From Ichthyophis bannanicus (Eukaryota > Chordata > Amphibia > Gymnophiona > Ichthyophiidae): a stretch of DNA of 64,000 bases. Both the position numbers and the translations under genes were made by a program. Positions 53,555 through 64,000 of this stretch are shown here, piece by piece. The stretch is from positions 54,596,955 through 54,660,954 of the forward strand of contig CM066032.1 in the NCBI GenBank assembly GCA_033557465.1, written 5' to 3'. The stretch's first letter is position 1, and each line of letters begins with the position of its first letter. The notes beneath the pieces were generated by a model. It was given only the letters and a program-made list of their open reading frames with translations, was not told where the DNA came from and searched no databases.

Positions 53555-53900
53555 CCCTTAGGGCACCATATCCTAGGTCACCGTAACATCCTTAGGGCAC
53601 CTTAAGCTAGGGCACCTTATACGGCACCTTAGGTTGAGGCACTTTATAAGGCACCTTAAGTTAAGGCACCTTATAAGGTGCCTTATAGGATGCTTTAACC
53701 TAAGGCGCCTTATAAGTAGCCTTATAGGGTGCCTTAACCTAGACACCTTATAAGGTGTCTTATAGGGTGCCTTAACCTAGGCGCCTAGGTTAAGGCGCCT
53801 TATAAGGCACATTAAACTAGGGTGCCTTATAAGGCACCTTAGAGCCCTTAAGGCGCCTTGTCAGCCTTAACGAGCAATGTCCCGTTAATGTGCGATAACT
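53555..53900. repeat. Subterminal palindrome array in element B
   Basis: About ten GGCACCTTATAAGGTGCC / GGCGCCTTATAAGGC-type blocks in both orientations, ending about 110 bases before the right TIR. Mirror of 28905-29110. Confidence 0.9.
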
Positions 53901-54059
53901 GGCCAAGGCGCCCTTTACCGCGCATTAGACAGCCATTGCTACCTTAACGCCGGTACACCCACTTCCTTATATGGCATTGGTAACGTTACCGCACCTTCCT
54001 AAACATACCCCTTAGTGTTAGTGGAACTGGATACCCCGCTGATTGCATTTTACCCAGTT

Positions 54060-54700
54060 AACAGTCTACTAACCAGCTAAAATGGTTAGTAGACCATGTG
54101 ACTCCAATTCTCAAACAACTTCACTGGCTACCTATCCATGGGAGGATCACCTTCAAAACCCTACTCTTAGCATTCAAGGCAATCAAAGGTATCTCATCCT
54201 CCTCACTCACACATCTTATTCACATTGTACCCCCCAACAGATCCAGAAGAGCAACAGCCGTAAACTTGCTAGTAACCCCAAAGGCATCGACAAAGTGCAA
54301 CAAGACAACCACAAACAGGGCATTCAGTTTCTATGTCCCCAAATGCTGGAATGCTCTACCCCCTGACATTAGGGCCATCGCCAACCTGTATCAGTTCAGG
54401 AAGGCACTCAAATCCCACCTTTTCCTCCAATACTACCCAACCAGCAATTGAACCTAGATATCCCTCTCAAGAAATGACCCACTCTAGAAAGGCTCTTACA
54501 TTCAGTATCTGATTTTACCTATCCTTGCAGTGTAAATAGCTTATGTATATAGTTAACCCTGTTGTCCAAGTTTGTACTCCTGTTCGATGTAAAACCAGAC
54601 AGCTTGTTGTTATGGTCGTTGTGTTGTGATGTAAACCGCGCTGATACCAATAGCGCGGTATATAAGAAACTATAATAAATAAAATAAAAATAAATAAATA
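54060..54700 (+). mobile_element. L2 C-terminus and 3' end
   Basis: MTPILKQLHWLPIHGRITFK, LLLAFKAIKG, RAFSFYVPKCWNALPPDIRA and FRKALKSHLFLQY, then a stop and a 3' UTR ending in gtaaaccgcgctgatacc, aatagcgcggtatataagaa and (AAAT)n. The last block is the tail found on the SINEs. Confidence 0.85.
54098..54451 (+). pseudogene. L2 ORF2 C-terminal 117 codons
   Basis: Open to its natural stop; corresponds to the second half of the frame at 1585-2250. No catalytic residues because of 5' truncation. Confidence 0.75.
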
Positions 54701-55455
54701 AAAATATGTGCCTTTGAGTACTTTAGAATTGTACAAGTGATTATGTCACATGCTTTTGTGTGCTCATGCTCCATCACTTGCAGGTCCGAGTGTGTGAAAT
54801 GCATTACTAGAGAGTCTGTGCTTAGAGAAAGACCATTTCATTTCTCACAAGAAATAAAATAAAATAATATTAAAGCTATAGAATCACGGGGCTTAAAAGG
54901 GACAGAGGAGGCACTGTGGGTTAAACTAGAAAGAGGAAAAGAGAAATCCATGTGCATTAGCGTGATATACAGACCCCACTCATAGGGAGAAGAAGTGGAT
55001 GGAGATTAAATAGAAGACATACGTAGCATTGCTAGGAAAGGGGAAGTGCTACTTCAATATTCTGGATGATGATTGGCATATCCCTGCTGTGGTGTCATCT
55101 AGAATTAAAGAGATTCTCTACAGGGAGAACTATTCAGCCAACTGGTAACAGAACATGCAAGCTTGCCTGAGATGGACGTCCCTGAGCCAAGCATCTCTAT
55201 GTGGCCGCCCGAGTACATGTTCATGTTTGGCCAATTTATGTTCCTCATCTTGATTAGATTATAGGCTGTAGTAAACAGGGACTACGTTTGCCATGAAGTG
55301 CTGTAATCAAAGTCCAAAGGCTCCATTTCAGGAGTAATTAACATTTGAAATATATTGCCACAGATACTGATTTCATGACAAACTCATTTGAAAACACCTA
55401 ACTTAGCATCATTGGTATGTCATTAACCTTCCCAAAATCATTTAAAAAGACTAAG
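54701..55455 (+). other. Mostly unassigned, with an ancient CR1 endonuclease relic
   Basis: At about 54890-55070 the translation EALWVKLERGKEKSMCISVI, YRPHS and IARKGEVLL echoes the ESLWIEI..VGVYYRPPGQ..VVIMGDFN stretch of CR1 endonuclease, with many stops. The rest shows nothing. Confidence 0.5.
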
Positions 55456-56424
55456 GGGTATGTTTACTAAACAGCGCTAATGTCGCAGCAGTGATGTTAT
55501 CGCATGATAAGTGACATTATTGCGTGATAATGGCGCATTACCGTGCGATAACGTCACATATCACGCGATAACGTCTCAGGTGGCGTTATGGTGAGGAGAG
55601 GGTGGAGTAAGGCTCCCCAGAGGGCAGAGATAAAGGGTCAATGGGCGGAGAGTGGGCGGGGAGAGGCTCCAGGCACACTAACGCCGTGAAATGAAGGTCT
55701 GAAAATTAACGCCAGTGAAAACCTCGCGCTAGAGGCACATTTGCAGGGGAGAGAGAACATTTCAGTCAGCAATGTGCAGCAAAGGCAGGAAAAACCAAGA
55801 AAAGTGATAGCAGTGATAGCAGTGATACATGTGCATCAAAATCATAGTACCCAAGTACGAGAGGGCACTACGGTGAGGCTGCAAATGGGGTACAGGGGGC
55901 TGCAGGTGGGATATGCAGTGGGGCAGCTGGGGCACAGGGTGGACTAGGCAGATGCCTAGGTGACACATAGGAATGTAGAAGCAGAAAACCAGCAAGACAG
56001 CAACTGACCAAGGGCAAACATGTCCACGAGTGTGTGTCGCAGTGTCCCAGGGGACAGTACCCAGCAAGTACCCCAAAGGGTACATAACATTGACAGGCGG
56101 TGCCGGGGGGTTGAAGCGTGGATGTCTATGCAGGCACCCCTACCCCATATCATGCACCATAGGCAGCCGCCTACCGGCATACTGGATGGCCTGGGACTGC
56201 GCACCACCAGCACCACCAGCATAAGGGCATGTCAGCATGGTGGCGGAGGGGTGATGGTGGTGGAGGGGGCAGTGGCATCGGCTCACAGGAGACCACGGCC
56301 AAGCCCCATTTAGGTGGGTGCTGTGCACTGCAACAGACAAGGTCTGTCTGACAAACAGTCATGATATCCCCAGGGAATGATCTTCTTCTGTGACAGCAGT
56401 TTGGTGCAGTACACACAGCCAGTG

Positions 56425-56475
56425 TGTTCAGGGCCAGAAGGTCACAGGTTCAAGTCCCAGCTGTGGCTTCTGCAA
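56425..56475 (+). other. First tRNA-like module, element C
   Basis: acagccagtgtgttcagggc and gtcacaggttcaagtcccag; the B box GGTTCAAGTCC is perfect to consensus. Same position as 51236-51310 of element B. Confidence 0.55.
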
Positions 56476-56613
56476 ACCATGTCCCTATATTTTACCCAGT
56501 ACTAAACCATGGTAATAAAGATGGAACCTTTATTGCAGATAAAATAAACATGCAATAAACGCCTATATTTTACCCTAGAGCACAGACACCATAAACATGT
56601 GCAATCCCTAGAA

Positions 56614-56806
56614 AAGAGTTTCCCATCTGCAGTCCTGGAGGGCCAAACACCATTCAGATTTCATGCTGTCCCTAATAAATATGCCTGTGCTGCATTTGTA
56701 TGCACCGCCTCCATTGTATGCAAATGCATCTCATGCATATTCATTAGGGACAGCATGAAAACCTGAACCGTGTTTGGCCCACCAGGACCGGAGTTGGGAA
56801 CCTCTG
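56614..56806. mobile_element. hAT-type MITE, 193 bp
   Basis: aagagtttcccatctgcagt at left, inverse gagttgggaacctctg at right, with 8-bp duplications ccctagaa (56606-56613) and ccctagag (56807-56814). Contains tttgtatgcaccgcc and catgcatattcattaggga, a familiar hAT MITE layout in vertebrates. Confidence 0.9.
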
Positions 56807-56956
56807 CCCTAGAGCAGCGGCCAACAGGGGCATAAACACCCACACCCACAGGCTCCACTATCCAAAGCCTCATGGAGAGTCAGGCTGTTGGGCCCTGCGT
56901 GGAGCAGCATCTCCCAATACAGACACCTGCATACCTTAGCAATGCCGTCCTAAACT

Positions 56957-57096
56957 TGGAAACACGTTCCACATATATCAAAAGGTTGCTATGATTAATG
57001 TCAGATAATAAATCCTAAGTTAAACACAATTTGTTGACAGAGATTCATCATAGCAACCTTTCTGATATCTGTGGAGTGTGTTTCAATTTTTGTTTC
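56957..57096. mobile_element. Small TIR element, about 140 bp
   Basis: ggaaacacgttccacatata and aaaggttgctatgat at left pair with atcatagcaaccttt and ctgtggagtgtgtttc at right. No clear target duplication could be settled, so no superfamily is given. Confidence 0.75.
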
Positions 57097-58297
57097 TGAC
57101 AGTGTTTACCACCCCTGGGAGTGACCCCAAAAGTATTGCGTACCATAGCAATGCCTGCACTGTGCCCAGGACTGGTGTGGCGGCCAGGGTTGCCGCAAAC
57201 CTCTATATTTGCACAATGCTGGCATAGGTGTGGGAGTGTGTGTCTGTCTATCCAGTGTTTTGTGGCTGCCTACACCTTACTGAGCCCACACTGCTTGCAC
57301 TGCTTCCATGTTAGCCTGCCAATGTGCATAATGAGGAGCAAGGTACTGTGGGTATGGCCCGGACAGGGTGGCCTGGGCAGGATGCATCTGCACAGGGCAT
57401 AGGGCAATGGCTGGGACATTGTAGTGCCTGACCACCACCTGCATGAACAGGATTGGCCACAGCATGTCATGCTGGGGGGGGGGGGGGCACTCTTACCCTG
57501 ACTGAGCAGTGACCATGGCATGGCTAGGTTTCCCCATAGTGCCATGCACCAATTTTCTCAAGTGATACCTATGAGTTCCCTTTTCTGGGACCTAATTACT
57601 GACGTACCTGCTGGGTGGGTGTGTTCATATCCCACTTTTGGGTGCACACAGTTCCTCCTGGAACTTGCACTATGTAGTAGCTAGCAGATTGTCTGCAGTT
57701 AGCATGTGTATGGTTGGAACAGCATGCAGCAGGTGGAGACTGACTGTGCCCTCTGCTGGTGAATGTCAGATAGGGGTGGGGGCAGCTGAGCTTTTCCAGG
57801 CCTACTGCCTGTCTGCCAGTGCCCTATATGATGCGTACAGATCTGCATTGACTGCCCTGTAGGGTGCCTATTCCCCAGCAGGACTGGGGTTGACGGTCCC
57901 TTCTACTGCCACCATTGCAGAGATGTAGAATGTGGATCTGTTGGTGGGAGATCCTGTCCCCCACCCTGATCCACAGAGGGCGGGTTGGGTGGTGCTACAT
58001 AATCCACTTTTGGGTCTGACCACCACCCTTCTCTTATAACGTGACCATGGCAACCACACAGGATTTGCACTATTCTGGGTGTATCATAATCCACAAGGAC
58101 TAGACGTGACTGAAAATACAGATAAACACAGGTGTATCATAGGGGTGTCTGCAAGGACTACTTAGAACACACTGGCACTGATGGGGACCTACAACACAGC
58201 TTATCTCAACCAAGCCAGGTGCTGTGGACCTGGTGCTGGGCGCCCAACCTCACCCTCAGGGTGAGCACAAGAACCGCACAATGTCACGGTCTGTGCT

Positions 58298-58505
58298 TAT
58301 AAACATAGAAACATAGAAATATGATGACAGAAAAAGACCACATGACCTATCTAGTCTATCCTTCCATATCAACAACTACAACAGTCCCCCTTTTACCTTT
58401 AGAGATCCTCTGTGTTTGTCCCATGCTTTTTTGAATTCAGTTACTGTCCTCATCTCTACCACCTCCACTGGGAGACTATTCCATGGATCCACTACTCTTG
58501 CCAGC
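58298..58505. mobile_element. Old CR1-type 3' end
   Basis: aaacatagaaacatagaaat repeats, then accacatgacctatctagtc, which is the 3' end type of another CR1 group, oriented like the minus-strand CR1 ends elsewhere here. Confidence 0.65.
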
Positions 58506-58681
58506 AGAAACACCCTCACAGTGCTGTAACCTAAGGTGCCTCATAAGGCACCCTATAAGGCACTCCATAGGGCACATTATAAAGTGCCCTGTCCGCCAAG
58601 GCACCTTATAATGCGTCCTATAGGGCGCCTTATGAGGCACCTTAGGTTATGGCACTGTGAGGGTGTTTCTGCTGGCAGCAC
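58505..58681. mobile_element. Palindromic MITE-like unit containing the rCC-TTATAA-GGy motif
   Basis: CAGCAGAAACACCCTCACAG at left is inverted as ctgtgagggtgtttctgctg at right. The inside is taaggtgcc/ggcaccttaggtta palindromes like those by the ends of elements A and B. Confidence 0.75.
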
Positions 58682-58734
58682 TGATTTAAATTAAAAGGAA
58701 AAGTGTCAGACAACCTTATTAAACTACACCACTG

Positions 58735-58800
58735 TGGGACCAAGCCCATGACCTCTTCCTTCACAGTCATTGAAGTAACCAGTAGGCTACATCTCTAGAA
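58735..58800 (-). other. Second tRNA-like module, element C, inverted half
   Basis: Minus strand: gatgtagcctactggttact, then gtcatgggcttggtccc. The A box is good, the B box decayed. Opposite in orientation to 56425 because of the fold-back. Confidence 0.5.
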
Positions 58801-60127
58801 CATCTAACACACCACTGGCTGGCTACAGAAAGACTGCAGGTCACCGCACAAACTGTCTGCTGTGGTTACCAGGATAGGGTAAACCCACCCGTACCCATGA
58901 TGCACTGCACATGCAGATCAGCAGTCTACATCTGATCACAAGATGGGGTATGCGCCTCTACAGCACCCTGGCCTGGTAGGGGGAACTGACCGTGTGTGTT
59001 ACTGGCATAGAGTAGCTACAGACCATGACATTGTGCAGTTCCTGTGCTCACCCTGAGGATGAGATAGGGCTCCCAGCACCAGGTCCACAGCACCTAGCTT
59101 GGCTAAGATAAGCTGTGCTGCAGGTCCCCAATAGTGCAAGTATATGACAAGTAGTCCTTGCAGACACACCTGCATTTCCCAGTCACGTCTAGCCCTTGTG
59201 GACTATAATGCACTTAGAATAGTGCATAATCTGTGTGGTTACCATGGTCACATGTTATCAGAGAAGGGTGGTGTTTGGATGCAAAAGCGGATTATGGAGC
59301 ACCACCCAACCCTCTCTCTGGGTCTGGGTGTGGGGACAGGAGCTCTCACCATCAGATCCACACTCTACATCGGAAGCAGTAGAGAGAATTACCACCCCAG
59401 TCCTGCTGGGGAATAGGCACTCTCCAGGGCAATCAATGCAGATCTGTACGTATCACATAAAGCACTGGCAGTAGACCTGGAAAATTTCAGCTGCCCCTCA
59501 CCACCATCTGAAATTCAACAACCGAGAGCACAGTCTTCTCCCGCTGTACCCTGCAAAGTGTTCCAACTATACATATGCAAACTGCAGACGATCTGCTAGC
59601 TAATACGTAGTGCATGCTCCAAGAAAAACTGTGTGCACCCAAAAGTGGAATGTAAGCACACAGCAAACAAGTACATCAGAGATTGAGCTCCAGAAAAGGA
59701 AACTCACAGATATCACATGAGAAAAACACTATGTGGGAGCCTAGCCATGCCATGGTCACTGCTCAGTCAGGTTGAGAGTGACCTCCCAGCATGACATGCT
59801 GTGGTCACCCTGTCCGTGCAGGTGGTGGTCGGGCACAACAATGCCCCAGCCATTTCCCTATGCCCTGTGCAGAGGCATCCTGCCCAGACCGCCGTGTCCG
59901 GGCCAGAAAGGGGGACTGTTACTTCTGGAGAGAAATCTGCAACTGTGAGTATATACTTCTGGTAATTTTCTAAAAAGAATTCTTTGTATTAAAGCTACTT
60001 AATCTGTGAACCCACTGTTTTTTGTTGGATCAGTTAGGGCCTAGTAGCAGCAATTAAAGTTTGAATTTAAAACACAGAGGAGAGCTTTCTGGTTACATTT
60101 CATACCCAGCAGAGAGCTTGTAGTTTA

Positions 60128-60335
60128 TTTATTTTATTTATTTATTTATTTATTATACATTTGTATACCGCTACTTCCAGCGATCAGCAGCGGTTTTTGA
60201 TTACAGATTGGAAATTGTCAAATCATGACAGGAAATTTTTGAGGTATAAACACATTGATTAGACAGGAAAGCACAGCACACAGAGAACTATTTTACAGGG
60301 AAAATGGGCTATGGAGGGTTAAGTGGCTTAATAGT
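60128..60335 (-). mobile_element. Headless SINE in CR1 copy 4 5' region
   Basis: (TTTA)n, tgtataccgctacttccagc and gcagcggtttttgattacag form the tail; gggctatggagggttaagtg is the core. The tRNA head is missing. Inserted within a gcttgtagttta repeat. Confidence 0.75.
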
Positions 60336-60818
60336 CACTCAGGGCCAAGTAACAGCAAAGTACTTTTAGTTTAAATTTAACACACAGAAGAGAGCTTTCT
60401 GGTTAAATTTAGTACCCAGCATAGAGCTTGTAGTTTAAATTTCATAAGAAGTTAGAGCCTAGCAGCAGCTAAGAGCTATAATTTAAATCAAATCAGAATT
60501 TAGCTTACCTCAGCAGCACAAGACAGGGTACTGTGTAGCAGCCCTCTTTTAATAAGTGTTATTTCCCTCCCTTCCCACACCCACCCTCCCCTGGGATAAT
60601 CATAGCTTTATAGGTACTTACACATCTTAAAAGACAGGAGGTGCTTTCAGGTGAAGCTCATTACCCAAATCAGTCATACAATAAGGACCTGAGATTAATT
60701 AAGCTTCAGGTGAACAAGGTATATTAAACGTATTAGGTACAGTTTTATTGGTATAAATACCCATAGCAACCCTTAGTAAGTAAGAACTTAAAGATCTAGA
60801 CACAAACTTAAAACTAAG

Positions 60819-61739
60819 ATGCAGACAGCAGTCCAGCAGCAGGATGGAGGCTTTCCAGTCTTTTGCATTGAGTGTCACATGTATGATTTTCTCCCAGTTG
60901 GTGAGAGGTCTTACGTGTGCACTAGGTGCAAGGAGCTCTTTTCTCTCAGGGAACAAGTCCGTTCTCTAGAGGCTAAAGTAGCAGACTTGTAAAGCATAAG
61001 ACAGACAGAGAGGTACATAGACGAGACCTACAGGGATATATTCCTGAAGTCCCACCTCCAGTCTGGCAGCACCCCTGTTGCCATGGAGGAGAGAGGTCAC
61101 GTGACAGGAGAGCATCACCCTGGTGTGGCAGGAAGTGATCTTGTAACTAGGAGCTGTCCTCCAGGTGATGTAAAACCCTCTCGCACCGAGGAAGTTTCTC
61201 CAGGGCCATGTGCCAATGAGGGAAGGGTTAGGACAGCCGTTATCATTGGTGATTCGATCATTAGGCATGTAGATAGCTGGGTGGCTGGTGGACGTGAGGA
61301 TCGCCTGGTAACATGCCTGCCTGGTGCGAAGGTAGTGGACCTCAAGCGCCACCTAGATAAGGTCTTAGATAGTGCTGGGTAGGAGTCTGCTGTCTTGGTA
61401 CATGTCGGTACCAATGATATAGGAAAATGTGGTAGGGAGGTTCTGGAGGCAAAATTTAGGCTTTTAGGTAGGAAGTTGAAATCCAGAACTTCCAGGGTAG
61501 CATTCTCCGAAATGCTTCCTGTTCCACGCGCAGGACCCAAAAGGCAGGCAGAGCTCCGGAGTCTCAATGAGTGGATGAGACAATGGTGCAGAGATGAGGG
61601 TTTTGGATTTGTTAGGAACTGGGGAACATTCTGGGGAAAGGAGGGGCTCTTCCGAAGGGATGGGCTTCACCTTAACCGGGATGGAACCAGGCTGCTAGCA
61701 TTAACCTTTAAAAAGGAGATAGAGCAGCTTTTAAACTAG
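60819..61739 (+). pseudogene. CR1 copy 4 ORF1, two nonsense codons
   Basis: 306 codon positions in register with copy 1. The zinc finger (FCIECHMYDFLPVGERSYVC and CTRCKELF), GDSIIRHVDSW, HVGTNDIG and RRDGLHLN are all present. Stops are TAA at 60990-60992 and TAG at 61380-61382, with no frameshift between them. Very similar to copy 1. Confidence 0.9.
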
Positions 61740-61774
61740 ATATTAGGGGAAAGCCGACAGTCGCCCAAGAGCGG

Positions 61775-64000
61775 ATGGTTCTGAAGAATGTATCCTTGAA
61801 GGATACTACCAAAAGCAGAGAGGTTCCACAAAAGAGTAAAGTAGCCCAAATGCCCTCAAGTATGGAGCAGACAGAGCTTAAAGATCCCAATTTACCCATG
61901 TCTAACAATAGCCAAATTAACATGAATAAAATACAAATGCTAGAAGTCTAAAGAATAAGAAGGGAGAGTTAGAATATATAGCACTAAATGAAAGGTTAGA
62001 TATGATTGGAATATCAGAGACATGGTGGAAGGAGGACAACCAGTGGGACACTGTGATACCTGGGTACAAACTATATCGTAATGATAGAGCTGATCAAATT
62101 GGTGGAGGGGTTGCGCTCTATGTTAGAGAGGGCATTGACTCAGAAAGGATTAAAGTTTTGCAGGAAACAAAATCTGCTGTAGAATCTATATGGATTGAAA
62201 TTCCATATAAAAGGGGGAAGGCGATGGCAGTGGGGGTGTACTATCGAGCACCTGGCCAGAATGACCAAATGGATGATGAAATGCTCAAAGAAATCAAGGA
62301 AGCTAACAAAAGTTACAGCGCAGTAATAATAATGGGTGATTTCAATTACCCCGGTATCGACTGGGTCAGTGTCACGTCAGGACATGCTAGGGAGATAAAG
62401 TTCCTAGATGAAATAAATGACTGCTTCTTGGAGCAGCTGGTTCATGAACCGACCAGAGGGGAAGCCATATTAGACCTAGTCCTTACTGGAACACCAGATC
62501 TAGTGCAAGAGATAAGGGTGTTGGGGCCACTTGGCAATAGTGATCATAGCATGATCACCTTTGATTTAATTAGTGGAGGAGGGATAGTAAAGAAATCCAC
62601 AGTACTACCTTTTAACTTTCGAAAGGGAGACTATGATAAAATGAGGAAAACAGTTAAGAAAAAACTAAAAGGAGCAGTTGCGAAGGTTAAAGACGTACAT
62701 CAAGCTTGGGTGTTGTTGAAAAATACTATCTTGGAAGCCCAGACCAGCTGTATTCCACGCTTTAAGAAAAGTGGAAGGAAGTCCAAAAAACTGCCAGCAT
62801 GGTTTAAAGGTGAGGTCAGAGAGGCTGTTGTTGCCAACAAAGCATCTTTCAGGAAATGGAAAAAAGCGCCAAACGATGAAACCTGGAAACAGCACAAGCA
62901 CTGACAAGTCAAATGCAAGGCATTGATAAGGCAGGCAAAGAGAGAATTTGAGAAGAAGCTTGCTGCGGAAGCAAAAACGCGAAATAAAGACCTTTTCAAG
63001 TACATTCGTAGCAAAAAACCTGTGAGAGAGTCAGTTGGTCCATTAGATGATAAAGGGGTTAAAGGAGCACTAAGAGGCGACAAGGCAATAGCGGAGAGAC
63101 TGACTGAATTCTTTGCTTCAGTCTTTACTGAGGAAGATGTAGGGATGTTACCCATGACTGAAGTGGTATTTAAAGGTGCGGAAGAATTGAAGGAAATATC
63201 GATACATCAGGAAGATGTCTTACAACTATTAGATAAACTGAAGAGTAGCAAATCACCTGGGCCGTATGGTATACATCCAAGGGTGTTGAAAGAACTGAAA
63301 TATGAGATTGCAGACCTGCTATCAGTAATCTGTGAACTATCATTAAAATCATCTCTAATACCTGAAGATTGGAGGATCGGCAATGTAACACCAATTTTTA
63401 AAAAGGGTTCCAGGGGTGATCCGGGAAACTACAGACCGGTGAGCCTGACGTCAGTACCGGGAAAAATGATAGAAACCATCATAAAGAATAAAATTACTCA
63501 GCATGTAGATAGTCACAACCTAATGGGAGACAGCCAACATGGCTTTAGACAAGGAAGATCTTGTCTTACTAATCTGTTATGTTTTTTTGAAGGAGTGAAT
63601 AAACAAGTGGACAAAGGTGAGTCGGTTGATATTGTGTGTCTGGACTTTCAGAAAGCCTTTGACAAGGTCCCTCATCAGAGACTTTTGGCAAAACTAAAGA
63701 GTCATGGGATAGGAGGCAGTGTACTATTGTGGATCAGGAACTGGTTAAAAGATAGAAAGCAGAGGGTAGGGCTAAATGGCCAATTTTCCCAATGGAGAAA
63801 GGTGAATAGTGGTGTACCCCAGGGATCTGTGCTGGGTCCGCTGCTTTTTGCATATTCATAAATGACCTGGAAAATGGAATAACGAGTGAGGTTATCAAAT
63901 TTGCAGATGACACAAAACTATTTAAAGTTGTTAAAACCCAAGAGGATTGTGAAAAATTGCAAGAGGATCTTGATAAATTGGAAGACTGGGCATCAAAATG
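61775..64000 (+). pseudogene. CR1 copy 4 ORF2, broken and cut by the window edge
   Basis: Start ATG 61775. Lesions compared with copy 3: a 22-base deletion near 61935 (frameshift), TGA at 62902-62904 in place of a Trp codon (HKHW), PGPYG for PGPDG near 63260, and loss of one base near 63848 (tttttgcatattc for ttttgacatattc). Endonuclease motifs at 62002-62600 and RT motifs to FADDTKLF near 63900 are otherwise intact. Confidence 0.9.

Larger units (their letters stand above)
49988..54011. mobile_element. Long TIR element B (Harbinger-like), the most complete copy
   Basis: GGGGTATGTTTACTAAACTG at left and inverse aaacatacccc at right, TTA on both sides (49985-49987, 54012-54014). 4,024 bp with no large insert visible. 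Holds a (GT)n run, two tRNA-like modules, a 196-codon frame (52952-53542) and a palindrome array by the right end. No transposase, DDE motif or Myb-like domain is recognised, so it is called non-autonomous. Confidence 0.85.
55456..59905. mobile_element. Long TIR element C (Harbinger-like), folded back on itself, right end lost
   Basis: Left end GGGGTATGTTTACTAAACAG preceded by TAA (55453-55455). The body follows element B up to about 58297 and then, after a CR1 piece and a palindromic MITE, returns in reverse orientation (about 58735-59905). No right TIR is found; CR1 copy 4 begins where it stops. Confidence 0.7.
57345..59905. repeat. Long inverted repeat inside element C
   Basis: 57345-58290 and 59015-59905 are inverse copies; for example ctgactgagcagtgaccatg at 57500 versus catggtcactgctcagtcag at 59753, and cctcaccctcagggtgagca at 58250 versus its inverse near 59055. 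Moderate divergence between arms. Confidence 0.85.
59906..64000 (+). mobile_element. CR1 LINE, copy 4, long 5' region, runs off the window
   Basis: 5' region with its own short repeats (gagagctttctggtta... cagcagagagcttgtagttt near 60080 and 60390), a SINE at 60128, then ORF1 and ORF2. The 5' border is placed where element C stops; it could lie somewhat further right. Confidence 0.85.

Overview
This is vertebrate nuclear DNA made almost entirely of transposable elements stacked inside one another. There is no bacterial, organellar or viral genome organisation. The mix is an abundant CR1 LINE whose 3' end carries short 'acataag' repeats, two kinds of L2 LINE, L1, a tRNA-headed SINE with an L2-like tail, a DIRS-type tyrosine-recombinase retroelement, hAT and Harbinger-like DNA transposons and Penelope-like ribozyme pieces. 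Together with a very large intron this points to an amphibian, most probably a caecilian. That assignment rests on repeat recognition and is not proven.

Layout. 1-919 is a 42/43-bp tandem repeat. 973-6990 is a nearly complete CR1 on the minus strand with both ORFs open, hit once by an L2 in the last part of ORF2. 7245-17395 is a TIR element of about 4 kb (family 'GGGGTATGTTTACTAAA', TAA duplication) swollen by a second CR1 (itself carrying an L1 and a hAT MITE), by CR1 3' fragments, and by a ribozyme-bearing Penelope-like piece. 19108-45715 is one DIRS-like element with inverted ends, broken into gag-like, RT, RNase H and recombinase fragments by a SINE, two L2s, an L1, two hAT elements, another long TIR element (28730-36906, which holds an ERV-like leader and pieces of an unidentified transposon protein), and a third CR1 (38556-42010). 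45716-49987 holds old CR1, L2 and SINE relics and a MITE. 49988-54011 and 55456-59905 are two more long TIR elements. A fourth CR1 enters at about 59906 and runs out of the window.

Two things are not ordinary repeat wreckage. (1) Two plus-strand exon candidates with strong splice sites and matching phase (18168-18300, with a start codon, and 49054-49291) appear to be the first coding exons of a small host gene of unknown family, separated by a 30.7-kb intron that contains the whole DIRS stack. (2) A complete type I hammerhead ribozyme fold is present at 16185-16249 with every conserved core position intact, beside an almost perfect 90-bp-armed hairpin; a decayed second copy lies at 46216-46281 on the minus strand. 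The long TIR elements are also unusual: they lack a recognisable transposase and carry tRNA-like modules and subterminal arrays of GGCGCCTTATAAGGCGCC-type palindromes.
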